A DNA stretch of 64,000 nt from Apiospora phragmitis (taxonomy: Eukaryota; Ascomycota; Sordariomycetes; Amphisphaeriales; Apiosporaceae): NCBI GenBank assembly GCA_038363925.1, contig JAQQWL010000009.1, positions 496,001-560,000 on the forward strand. The letters run 5' to 3'. The notes beneath the pieces were generated by a model, which had not been told where the DNA came from, did not search any database, and saw only the letters and a program-made list of their open reading frames with translations. Below, in pieces: positions 48,001 through 57,765 of this stretch. Position numbers and translations under genes: made by a program. Each line of letters begins with the position of its first letter. Within the stretch, counting starts at the first letter, position 1.

Positions 48001-51000
48001 TGGACACCCTCAAATTGATTGAGGAATCCGCAATCCTTGGTCCCCGGGGGCTCGACAGTTCAGGCGAACCACTGCTCCGTGATAATGACCCCGGAGTCTA
48101 TCTATCCCCCGCTTACCAAAAGGCGGATCTACTCTCTCCTCTCAGGTTTCGGATTGCAGAAAGTCAGCATACAGGCAATAATTGCCCGGGCGAAGTGGAA
48201 CCTTACGCAGACGGACTCCAGGATTAAGTCGATAAAAGACCAAGACTGGTATTCACGCATGGCCAAGTTGCTACGGATTCCATTTAGTAGTAACAATCTT
48301 GGCCAACAAAAGTTTCAGGATGAAATCCGGGCCCTGGCTTTATTACCACTCCGAACCGGTCGGTGGAGGTCAAATCTGGGATATCAAAAAGCCGTCTTGT
48401 ATCTAAAGGTAATTAGCTGGCACAGACCTGGACATTCCTGGAGAACTGGATTTGGATGTCGTTTGCCCTTCGAGCACTACCAACGAGGATAGAAAGGAGC
48501 TATTCGACAGCATCGGCGTGACCTGCGCATCTGTCACAAACGTGCGAAACGTCCTCACCAAATTTTACCAGGGCTCTTTCCGTTTGAACTTATCTCAATC
48601 AGCCTACTACTTTCACTTCCTCTATCTCACGCATCATCAAGCAATAACGCCTCCCGACCATACATCTATCCGGATCATGTCAGATAAGGCCCAATTCGTT
48701 ATTCCAACACTCTGTGATAACATATACGTGCGCGACGAAAACCCCTATGGGCCTGGCCAATTGCTTGAACCAACGCCTGCCGGGGGTCTGTTCGGAGATG
48801 GTGGCCCTGGCTTCGAAGTCATCTACGTGCATGTAAACTACTTGGAACATGCACCTAGCCCATTGAATGGCGGCATGGAATCTTTGAAGGATTGGTTGCA
48901 TCGGCATCTCAACGTCCGTCGATATATCCCGATAGCCGATGCCGAAGGGAAGAACCTGTCAGACGCCTGTTGATACGTAGCAGCACACCGACCAGAGAGG
49001 CTTCTGGGCTTCTTGAAAGAGAATTGGACCGATGAAAGTCATAGGTTTGCACGCGACGGCAGTGCTCTACAAGAGCTTGAAATTATCCTGGTACTATGCG
49101 AAAGAGGGAGATGAAACAGATTTGTTTGAACTACATGGCACTTATCTGCCGTTGGACACCCTTCGAGGACTATGTGATCGATTCCCCTTCAACGATGAAA
49201 TGTTCCCGTTCTTGAGGCTGGAGACGCCCCTCAGTGATTGGACACTACCTCTAGAATGGAAAGAGCTCGACAAGATATTCCACCTTGGCGTAAAAGAACT
49301 CGACCTTGTGGACTTCGCGCTGGATATTTTGAGTACGTTAGAATTCCGCAATATGGATGCTACTTCTCTCGACACACGGAAGAGAGTACTGGATCTTTAC
49401 ATTTTCCTCCAAGGCAAAGTGTTACAGTCCGGCAACCAGAAAGAAACCAGAGGCAAGATCAGGCAAGTTCTACATTGTCCCCTCTTTCACATGGTCAAGT
49501 AGCGCTTTGCAACTATTCGAAACATCAGCTAGTCATACTAGCATGCGGATCTCGATATTAGAAGCACTATCTCCCGACGGGTCATGTTTCTCGAACATCT
49601 ATCAGTCTAACAAACCCTTTTCAGGTCTTACTTTAACGATGATGTAGTCCAGTACATCTACATACACAGAACGGTTCAAGGTTTGCGAGATGGGCCAAAC
49701 CAGATGAATGCGTATGGCAGGCTCCTACCGGTGCCAGCACGATCACCCTGAACTCGCTACCCCATCTATATTCTCACCATTTCCGAAGTGAGGCTGGTCA
49801 GCTCGATAATTTCTTCTTGGACACTCTGGGGATCCAACGAAAGTGCACTTGGGAAAATATTGTCGACGAAATCAAAGCGATTAAGTCTGTCGGAAACAGC
49901 GATTTGGATACCGTACACAGACTGTACAAGTTTCTTTATTCGTCAAACCTGGGCCCCATTCCCAGGGAAGACTACGGTAAGCACCCTATGTACGCTGGCA
50001 AATTCAGAGTGACAATAGCTAAGCAATACACCAGGGTGGCTTTTACCAAGGAGGAGCTCGTATATGGCGGCGAGGAAGGCAAGTGGTACACGACGACGAA
50101 GTTCTTGTGGTCCAGCCCCACCAGAATCAGGGCGATGCTTGTTGTCCAACCCCTTTATGAAGACCTGGAAGACTTTTTTTGTGAATCTACTGGGGGTCGA
50201 GACACAAACTGCCAAGATGGTGTATGAGAAGCCCACGGCAGAGGAAACAACGCGCCTGCCAATGGAGGAGACCAAGGACACGATCCTAGCCTTCAGTTCG
50301 CTGTTGGCAAGTGAGGGTACTTTCTATGACCCTGACCCAGTCCTCCAGAACAAGGTCTTTCCTGTCAGGCTGCCCGGGTCTGGCGGACGGGTTCTTCAGA
50401 ATGGAAAGGTAGGGTTTGCCATATGGGACCGCAAGCCTCTTGGCGACGCCTTTCTTGACCAGGGAAAGTTCCTTGACCTCAGCATGGACCTAGTTCGCGA
50501 CCTGGAAAGGTTTATAGAGTGGGCCGGCCTCGGGAACCGCTATCTGTTAAAAGCCGTCAAAGACTTCTCTGCTGTCAACTACAGCTCGACTCGAGTAGTC
50601 ACATCGCCGAGGCTCCTAGTGCAAAGCAAAGCACATGCATTAATCCGGTTAATCCCCCCATCTTCCTTTTGCTCCTGAATGAGTTCTGACTTGACCACGC
50701 AGGATTGCCGTGACGTACAACAGCCCGAGAGTTGGTAACGCCCATGACCAGGAGGCGTTTTATCGCTACTTGCGCGAGTCTGAGACCCTTGAGACGAGCA
50801 AGATCACATCGGAGCTGCATCTAAACCAGGATGGTAGGGTGTTTAACTCATATTAGATTTAATATTTTGATGCTCAAGGTCGAAAAGGAATCAGCGTTGC
50901 TCCATATCTGCGAGGACGACTCGGGCTTGAAAATTTACATCCCCGAGGACGAGATTAACCAAGAGACCTGTTTCCGCAACAAGCTACCGCAGCGGCTATG

Positions 51001-51986
51001 CGAGTGGCTCATGACAGACCCAGACACGCAAATCTCCAACCCCCCGCCAGCCCAAGCGGTAATGGTTGTACAGGGCGTTCTTGGGGCGAGGCACCGCTCT
51101 CTCCGTGCCATTATGGACGAGCAAGGAATCCTTGACATTGACCGTTGCACAGGCGCGGGAGGCGGTGTTCCCCAGCCCAGCAGGCTCACTCAACATCCCC
51201 GTCCGGCCTCAACAGGACTTTATTGCCGGTGGCCCCTATAGCCTCCATGCCTTCGGCAAGCTGGAGCGTGACAGGATGATTGGTGCCGCAGGCGAATTAT
51301 TCATAAGCGAGGTTTCTTTTTCTATCACGTTTGATCTTATCTCCCATTCCTTTGCACCATGTCCGAGCCCTAAGTGACCCGAGGAAAGGTTGAACTGATG
51401 ACTACTTCTCCAGGTCTTCGAATTGTTATCCCGGCTTCGCATGCCTACCCTGCCTGGTTTCAACATCGACAATTGGAAGAGCACTATCCGTCAGTACGCT
51501 GCGAACCACCCAGAGTATGGTGATATCAGGCGATTAGCCAGCCCAGAGACCTCCGATATCACGTATAATGACACCGATGGCGTACTTACCAACTTGCTCG
51601 TTGCCAAGGGTTACATGCCTACACATATCAGTTCTGGAGAGCGGATAGGGTAGCCGATACAAGTCAAGACCACGACAGGTGCTTATGAGGCGCCCTTTTA
51701 TATGAGAAATTCTCAGTACTTAATGGTATGTATCCCGCAGGACATCCCCCACTTCCTGGATAACTGTTCAGACTCTTGCGCTAATCAAATCGTATTGTAG
51801 ATGCAATATCAGAGTATCCATAACGCTTCCCAGCAGTCGCCTGATAGGATTTATCTTATTCTCCGCGTCTATAATATTGGACGCAGCTCGATTGGACTAC
51901 GGATACTGATGGACCCGGAGCATTTGAAGCAGGCCGGCACGCTGGAGTTCACGGCGAATACATGGTCGGTGATCATTCGAGATTGA
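45093..51986 (+). pseudogene. NO VEIN-like GHKL-ATPase / DUF3883 gene, split by a transposon
   Basis: From 45093 (after an intron-like TTTAG) the frame reads ILQNAEDNHYKKARGRGEAP and GYVGEKGIGFKSVFMAAYRV, the ATP-binding N and G1 boxes of a GHKL (Hsp90-type) ATPase. At 45521 it is broken by the element 45522-47468. Beyond it continue NENRVYTETDHAARVYATSE, then (after an intron) FLIQADFVTQANRQGIVVDS, HPTLRFQWMRYLP, and segments to 50,680. The C-terminal DUF3883 part (GFNIDNWKSTIRQYAANHPE, VKTTTGAYEAPFYMRNSQYL) ends with TGA at 51984-51986. Damage includes an AG duplication near 47806, frameshifts near 48130, 48370, 49000-49030, 49480-49800 and 51130, TGA at 48971 and TAG at 51652. The region coding the start is missing or unrecognised. 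Plant NO VEIN acts in development; fungal members are uncharacterised. Confidence 0.8.
45522..47468 (-). mobile_element. RIPped Fot1/pogo-like DNA transposon inside the ATPase gene
   Basis: 1947 bases, bounded by TA at 45520-45521 and 47469-47470. Terminal inverted repeats begin AGCTAAAGCACCCC and extend about 45 bases with sub-repeats of an ACGGGCCA-like motif. On the minus strand at about 46,500-46,300 the transposase core is legible through stops: a degraded LLxDNHxSH region (ILIYNNYKLYTNNNFL), LNKI, and VFSLLKKRLR, as in pogo/Fot1 DDE enzymes. CpA/TpG are almost absent, CpG kept. Same family as the fragment at 12824. Confidence 0.88.
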
Positions 51987-52620
51987 TTTTTTTTTCGAGG
52001 CTTTTGGTATGTCAATTTGTATTCAAGTATCAATACCAGAACATCGCAATATCAAAACAAGATTGTGGTACCGAGGGCAATTAAAAGATGGCCACAGACG
52101 TCTTGGAAATTCCCCGTAGAACCAAGCAAGCTGTCTCTGAGGCGGCTTACCTGTTTCATGGAGGATGGTTACAGGATTTTAAAATAGGCTGATCTCGAGT
52201 TCGGTGGTTGAGTCTTGTATTCAAACGCAAGTTGGCGCAGAAAAGGGATAGCTTCTTCTCTCTTCCCTGTATAGGCAGAGATCCTGCGAAGTGCAAACTA
52301 GCCAAGCAGCACATATGGCAGATCCCATACGCATTTTAAGACACGGTATAAAGATAGGTTGGCCCTTGATCAATTTCCACGGCTTCTTGGCTTGGTTTGG
52401 CATCACATGAATGTCTCGGCCTGGTAGATCGTGTAGTTGAGAACACGCTGTCGCACCTCCTGGGTTTAGTCCCTCTTCCCGATCAGGTATGGCGCAGCCG
52501 TGCATCCTAGGTCCGCGAGATGTACCTATACTTTCTATCTTAATATATGCGTAAGCAATAATAAAGGTGGGTTAAGCTGCATACCCGAGCTAGATTATGT
52601 TTACTTTTAAACACTTGAAA
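51987..52620. other. intergenic region
   Basis: No gene seen. Separates the dead ATPase gene from the helicase gene. Confidence 0.45.
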
Positions 52621-52670
52621 TGCGTTCGACGCGTTTAACGCGCTCGACGCGTTCGACACGTTCAATACGT
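52621..52670. repeat. degenerate CGTTCGACG direct repeats upstream of helicase
   Basis: About five tandem, imperfect copies of a 9-10-base unit (GCGTTCGAC / GCGTTTAAC / GCGCTCGAC / GCGTTCGAC / ACGTTCAAT) about 150-200 bases upstream of the helicase ATG. The unit contains overlapping palindromes (TCGA, ACGCGT). Could be a promoter element or minisatellite; unknown. Confidence 0.5.
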
Positions 52671-52823
52671 AGCTATAATATATTATTTAAACGAAAATAA
52701 ACTAAGGATTAAGGTTTAGTTATTTTCCCTTCTTTTTCTTAATCCAATCGCAATTATTAAACTATTTTACCTAGTCCTCCACACACTTTTGAGTGGAGTT
52801 TTCATACCCATGAGACTAAAAAA

Positions 52824-55058
52824 ATGGCGCATCCTCTGCCGACGACGGCCTCGACTCTTGTAGGTGAGTGGGTGGTGTGGGCACCGCAATGGCAGCTGCT
52901 CTTCTGCTGCAAGTGCCGCACTGCGCTGAGACCCGGGCGCGCCAGCCTGGCCCAACACCTCCGGAAGCCACACCGGCTCAAGGGCCAGACGTTGGCGGCG
53001 GTGCTAGCGTACGGGGCGTCGCTGCCACTGGAAGACCCGCACACCGTAGCACTGCCGCCTAACGGGCACGCGCCGCTGCCCTGGCTCACCCAGCTAGCCG
53101 GGTTTCGTTGTATACGGGGCAACTGCGGCTACCTGAGCATCAATCGGTGTAACATGGCGTCCCACGACTGCCAGTTCAGGGATGACAGCGGCGGCAAGAG
53201 TTATGCGCCGGCGACGCTCCAGTCGTTCTCACGGGGGTCTTACGCGCGGTACTGGGTGGTGGGTAACGGTGTGGACGAGGCGGCGTTCGAGGGCCAGCCC
53301 AATGACGAGGTGGAGACGATCAAGGTGGAGACGATCGAGGTGGGAGTGGAGTCAATTGAAGTGGAGATGTCGGACCAGCCAGAGCAGGAGAAGGGTGGTG
53401 GGCCGGTGGAGGACGCGGCGACGGGGGAGCTGCGCGAAATGCCGCGGCTCGAGTCTACCTGGGATCTGCAGGCGACACACGACAACTTGATCACGCCCCA
53501 GCACTACGCCGTCGACGTGCGGTCCCTGAACCAGCTCCAACCGCAAGTGGAGGCGAACTACCGCGAAACCAGCCTATTCATGCACCGCTATCTCGAGGGG
53601 GCCGTCAACGAAAGCAGCCGGAAGCGGGCACCAACCAAGGGCGAGGGCGAGGTGGGCTCACATAAGCGGGCCAAGAAATCACCAACTCCTCGTGCCGCCG
53701 CCGAGCCGCTGCCGCCGCCGCCGCCGCCGCTGGACGCTGTACCCAAGGCGCTCGAGACGCTGCTCGGTCCAGGAGCGCGGTGGCGGTCGCAGCAGCAGGA
53801 GGATGCGGCTCGGCGGGTGCTGGCGCTCCGGGGGAACGCGGTTCTCATCGTCGTGCTGCCGACCGACGCCGGGAAGAGCGTGCTGTTCCTGCTCCCGGCC
53901 GTCCCCGTGCTGCAGGCAGGAGTCAGCATTGTGGTTGTGCCGTTCGTGGCGCTCGTCGAGGATCTTGTGCGCCGCGCAAACGTAGCCGGGCTTGACTGTC
54001 TTCAGTGGAGCCCGGATGTGCACAAGGGCCGCAAGGGACAGCATGCCCGGGCCGCGCGGCTGGTGGTTGTCAGCGCCGAATCGGCCGATACACGCAAGTT
54101 CATGATGTACGTCAACAGTCTGCGGGCCCGGCAGCTGCTCCGGCGCATCTTCATCGACGAGTGCCATACCGTCCTAATGGACGCGTCGTACAGGCCCCGG
54201 CTCCAGAAGCTGCGGCAATTACACCGGTACGACTGCCCCGTGGTGCTGCTCACGGCGACACTGCCCGTGCGGCTTGAACCGTCATTCCGGCAACTCATGC
54301 TGGCCGGCGATGCCGAGATCATTCGCGCGTCCACGACCGCCAAGCGCAATGTCCGATATCGCGTCGTGCAGGTCAAGCCTGGGCCCACGGCTATCACCGA
54401 CGAGGTTATCCGCACTGTAATCCGACTACAGCGGAGTTGGTCGCCTGGCCAGAAGGGCATCATTTACTGCCGGTCGAAGAAGAAGGCTGAGGCGCTAGCG
54501 AAGCAGATTGGCTGCGACTTCTACCACAGCGGTCTCGACAAGGCCATCAGGAAGGCGCGGCTCGAGACGTGGGTCGAGGCCAAGGGCGGCAGCAGCGGTT
54601 GGATCTCGGCCACGACTGGGCTCGGCACGGGCGTCGACATCCAGGGCATCGTGGCGATCGTGCATGCGGAGTTGCCGTACGGAATGGTGGACTTCGCACA
54701 GCAGACGGGCCGGGCAGGGCGGCGGCCCGGCGAGACGGTCAACTCGATCGTGGTATGGGACGGCCGGCCCCCGTGGCAGGATCCACACAGTAGCGACGTC
54801 GACCACCTGAACCGGGAGGCCATGGTATCGTTCGTCCGGACCGTCGATTGCCGGCGTATCGTCTGGGGCACCTTTCTTGACGGCCAGGTTGGGGACTGCG
54901 CCAGCATGGGCGGCGAGTGCTGCGACCGGTGCGGGGCAGGCGGGACAGAGGAGGTAGAGGAGGTAGAGGAGGTAGAAGAGGTAGAGGGAGATAGAGGAGA
55001 TAGAGGAGGCAGAGGGGGCAGGGGGCAGGCTCCAGTGGCACCGTCAACAGAACCATGA
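52824..55058 (+). CDS. RecQ-like SF2 helicase of the telomere-linked type
   Basis: 744 residues in one exon. N-terminal C2H2-like finger (Cys29, Cys31, His45, His50) and a second Cys-rich motif (GFRCIRGNCGYLS). A variable acidic middle (repeated VETI/VESI) and a Pro tract lead to the helicase core. Motif I is LPTDAGKS (about residue 346; the usual form is PTGxGKS), motif II FIDECHTVL (about 443), motif III LLTATLP, motif V ATTGLGTGVDIQGI and motif VI QQTGRAGRRPG (about 625). After ECCDRCG the frame enters a GAGGTA/GAGATA tract and stops. The domain order matches fungal subtelomeric RecQ helicases (Tlh-like). Activity is ATP-dependent DNA unwinding in the family; this copy's motif I change may affect it. 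The ORF is intact and high in GC next to a RIPped block. Confidence 0.85.
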   Translation: MAHPLPTTASTLVGEWVVWAPQWQLLFCCKCRTALRPGRASLAQHLRKPHRLKGQTLAAVLAYGASLPLEDPHTVALPPNGHAPLPWLTQLAGFRCIRGNCGYLSINRCNMASHDCQFRDDSGGKSYAPATLQSFSRGSYARYWVVGNGVDEAAFEGQPNDEVETIKVETIEVGVESIEVEMSDQPEQEKGGGPVEDAATGELREMPRLESTWDLQATHDNLITPQHYAVDVRSLNQLQPQVEANYRETSLFMHRYLEGAVNESSRKRAPTKGEGEVGSHKRAKKSPTPRAAAEPLPPPPPPLDAVPKALETLLGPGARWRSQQQEDAARRVLALRGNAVLIVVLPTDAGKSVLFLLPAVPVLQAGVSIVVVPFVALVEDLVRRANVAGLDCLQWSPDVHKGRKGQHARAARLVVVSAESADTRKFMMYVNSLRARQLLRRIFIDECHTVLMDASYRPRLQKLRQLHRYDCPVVLLTATLPVRLEPSFRQLMLAGDAEIIRASTTAKRNVRYRVVQVKPGPTAITDEVIRTVIRLQRSWSPGQKGIIYCRSKKKAEALAKQIGCDFYHSGLDKAIRKARLETWVEAKGGSSGWISATTGLGTGVDIQGIVAIVHAELPYGMVDFAQQTGRAGRRPGETVNSIVVWDGRPPWQDPHSSDVDHLNREAMVSFVRTVDCRRIVWGTFLDGQVGDCASMGGECCDRCGAGGTEEVEEVEEVEEVEGDRGDRGGRGGRGQAPVAPSTEP
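54947..55019 (+). repeat. GAGGTA/GAGATA microsatellite at the helicase C-terminus
   Basis: Hexanucleotide tract, about 12 units, coding EEVEEVEEVE then GDRGDRG. A length change of a non-multiple of three here would produce the frame switch to the downstream C-terminal segment. Confidence 0.8.
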
Positions 55059-56136
55059 AGAGGATCGGGTCGTCCAGTCTTGGCTCGAAGCTGTCCGCGG
55101 CGGTTTGTGTCCGTCCTGCTCTGTCCAATGGGCGTGTATGGGGCAGCCCGAAAACCAGCGCCACAGTGCTGAGCATCCGTTTCACCTATGCTGCCACCTT
55201 CCCGAGACCCAGTACCGGGCGTTGCTTGAAACGGTCCGCTTCAAAGAATTCAGCTGCTGCTACCGCTGTGGGATGCCGCCGATGCTGTGTGACGGGGTGG
55301 GGGAGCTGTGTATGTGGATGGACACAATGTTCCCAGTGGTCATGAGTGTCCACATTAGCAGTACGTTAATGGGCTTTTTGCAAGAGGCGTTCGAAGTGGA
55401 CGCGGCGGACAAGGCGGCATATGCGGCTTGGTTGGGTCGGGTATCGGGCGTGGGCGAGGAGCAGGCGACGAATGCGTATAGGGCGTGGCGGGCGATCATT
55501 CTGTTTTGTTGGCGTTCGGTAGGTGTCCGAAGTGTACTAGATTCGAGTAGACTTGGTAGGAGTTACCTATGGGAAGGGGTTGAGGGAGACGGACAGGGAG
55601 AAGGAGAGGGAGACGAAGACGGACAGGGAGACGGACAGGGAGACGGACAGGGAGAAGGAGACGGACAGGGAGACGGACAGGGAGAAGGAGACGGACAGGG
55701 AGAAGGAGACGGACAGGGAGACGGACAGGGAGAAGGAGACGGACAGGGAGAAGGAGACGGACAGGGAGACGGACAGGGAGACGGACAGGGAGACGGACAG
55801 GGAGACGGACAGGGAGAAGGAGACGGACAGGGAGACGGACAGGGAGACGGACAGGGAGACGGACAGGGAGACGGACAGGGAGACGGACAGGGAGACGGAC
55901 AGGGAGACGAAGACGGAAAGGGAGACGGACAGGGAGACGGACAGGGAGACGGACAGGGAGACGGACAGGGAGACGGACAGGGAGACGGACAGGGAGACGG
56001 ACAGGGAGACGAAGACGGAAAGGCAGGGGGGGAGGGAACTGAGTCGCGGATAAAAGGTGCTTGGGTAACTGAAGCATTACAAAAGGTCGTTAAGGCATGT
56101 GCCTTATTTACGGGTCAAGATAGATGCTTAGATTAA
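55057..56136 (+). pseudogene. C-terminal part of the helicase in a shifted frame
   Basis: Continues the helicase in the +1 frame. Open sequence runs from GGRLQWHRQQNHEEDRVV through CPSCSVQW, CCYRCGMPPMLC and AYAAWLGRVSGV to a long Gly-Asp-Gly-Gln repeat, ending at 56136. Cys pairs and the Trp/Ala-rich helix are what telomeric RecQ helicases carry after the core, so this was very likely one protein with 52824-55058. The first ATG (55105) may allow separate translation. It may instead be that the frame break is a sequence error in the GAGGTA tract. Confidence 0.55.
55584..56025 (+). repeat. 12-base coding minisatellite (GGAGACGGACAG)n
   Basis: About 36 tandem units of GGAGACGGACAG, with 6-base variants (GGAGAA) inserted at intervals. 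In the helicase frame it codes Gly-Asp-Gly-Gln. Because the unit is four codons, other frames (ETDR and its reverse) also stay open, so long overlapping frames here are not evidence of more genes. Confidence 0.92.
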
Positions 56137-56399
56137 TAACGGAGGTAGTGAGATTACTTTAAGAAAGTAGGTAAATGAATTTATGTCTTTCCTCGCTCCT
56201 TTACCGATGCCTTTAAATCTCGCGGATCTCGCGAGATTCATTACGTGACTCGTTTCTTATATGACTTTCTATGACGTAATGGCGGTAATTCCTTCCTATT
56301 TATAAGTTGCTATTAGCTTAAGCTAGGGTATTAACTCGTCTTTAGTTATTACTTTATTTCGAACTTTTTAATTAGTCGTTATTAGGTTTTTTTTTAATA

Positions 56400-57544
56400 A
56401 TATAACGTTATAACTTAATAAAGATATTATATTATTATATTAAAAATAATAAGTTTTAATTATAATATACTTTATAAACGAGCTGCGTATATAAGTAAGC
56501 TACGCACTTTTTATTATTAAGCTTTATAAGTTATAAATTAATTTAATTATAATATTTAAAATTAATTAAATAAATTAATAATTATTATTTTTAAAGGTTT
56601 TTATATTATTTTAATAAGTACGCGTATTATATTTGAGCTTTTCGTAAATTTTATAACGTTATAAGCGTATTTTAAACGTTTTTATATAATTACTTTTTTA
56701 ACGCGATTCGTTTTATAACTATTTATTAATATATTTTTAAAACTATAAGTCTTTTTTAATTTATATACGAAGTGATCCTCTATTTTATAGCCGTTTCTTT
56801 TTCGTACGGCGGCGCCGGCTAAGTATTTTATTTATTCTCGAAGTGTCACGTTCTTATTTTTTAAAAAAATAACTCGGTATATAATTTACGTTATAACTTT
56901 TATAATCTAATTAAAGCTAGTTAAAATAAATATTAAAAAGTTATTTTAATATTATACGATATAGTTTTAAACGTATTTAGTTTAAGACTAAGTTTTAATC
57001 GAATTATTTAAAGTTTTTAATTCTTAAGGGATAAATAAGCCGAAAAACGTTACCGGAAGTATTAAAATACGTAGCTTTATATTTAATTATAAAATAATAT
57101 ATTCTAGATTATATAAAACGAGTCTTATTTTTTAAAAGCTTTTTTCTATATTCTAAACGATAAAAATCGTTTAAAACGCTTTTAAAAACGCTAATAAAAA
57201 ATCTTTTTTAAAGATATAAATAATATACGCCCGTATAAGACCTTTAATTTTTTTCCCGTACGCTTTTTTTAATATATAAAAATAGCCGATATTAAGAGGT
57301 TAGAACTTATATAATAAATAAGAAAATATATAAAGTATAATAATCGAGTTCTTTTTATAATAGAGCTCGAAAGTTATCGAGTAATAGCTTTCGTAGTCGT
57401 TTAAGATTAAAAGGCGACAACGATCCTTCGTATAAAACTTAATATATAAATTAAAATATTAAATCTAATTCTCGCCTTTTTTATTTATAATTTAATTATT
57501 TTTAATAATTATAATTACTTAGTCTTTTAATAATAAGCTATTTT
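56400..57544 (-). mobile_element. partial inverted copy of the Fot1/Pot2-like element at 13212
   Basis: Read on the minus strand from 57544 it aligns with 13,980 onward of the first copy, including AATTATTAAAAATAATTAAA, the Leu-Ile-Leu-Asn-x-Tyr catalytic region and GCGCCGCCGTACGAAAAA (14,725). It starts mid-transposase exactly at the edge of the LTR at 57545. No clear terminal repeat at the far end; 56137-56400 is AT-rich sequence of unknown origin. Confidence 0.8.
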
Positions 57545-57765
57545 TATTAAATAGGCTTTCGTATATATATATAAGTAGGTTCCGGGTTTAATCGAGGTTA
57601 TATTACTATATTCTAGTGTTTATGTTATTTATTTCTATTCTTAGTACGACCTACGAGGGGTATCGTATACCCCTTTTAATAAAACTAAAAAAGGGTTCGT
57701 ACGCGTAGGTATATAGCACCCTTTTTAGAGTAATATAAAAAACCTTAGTTCTTGGTATTCTAACA
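57545..57765 (-). repeat. LTR A of inverted copia element
   Basis: 221 bases; minus-strand start TGTTAGAATACCAAGAAC, end AAAGCCTATTTAATA. Homologous to the LTRs at 59620 and 62564, with one small insertion. Confidence 0.85.

Noticed and set aside
55584..56025. Array of regular short repeats as a possible CRISPR
   Set aside because: Units are contiguous 12-mers without unique spacers, inside a coding frame of a eukaryote.
55496..56077. Long minus-strand frame of Arg-Leu-Pro-Val repeats
   Set aside because: Produced by the 12-base minisatellite, which keeps frames open on both strands.
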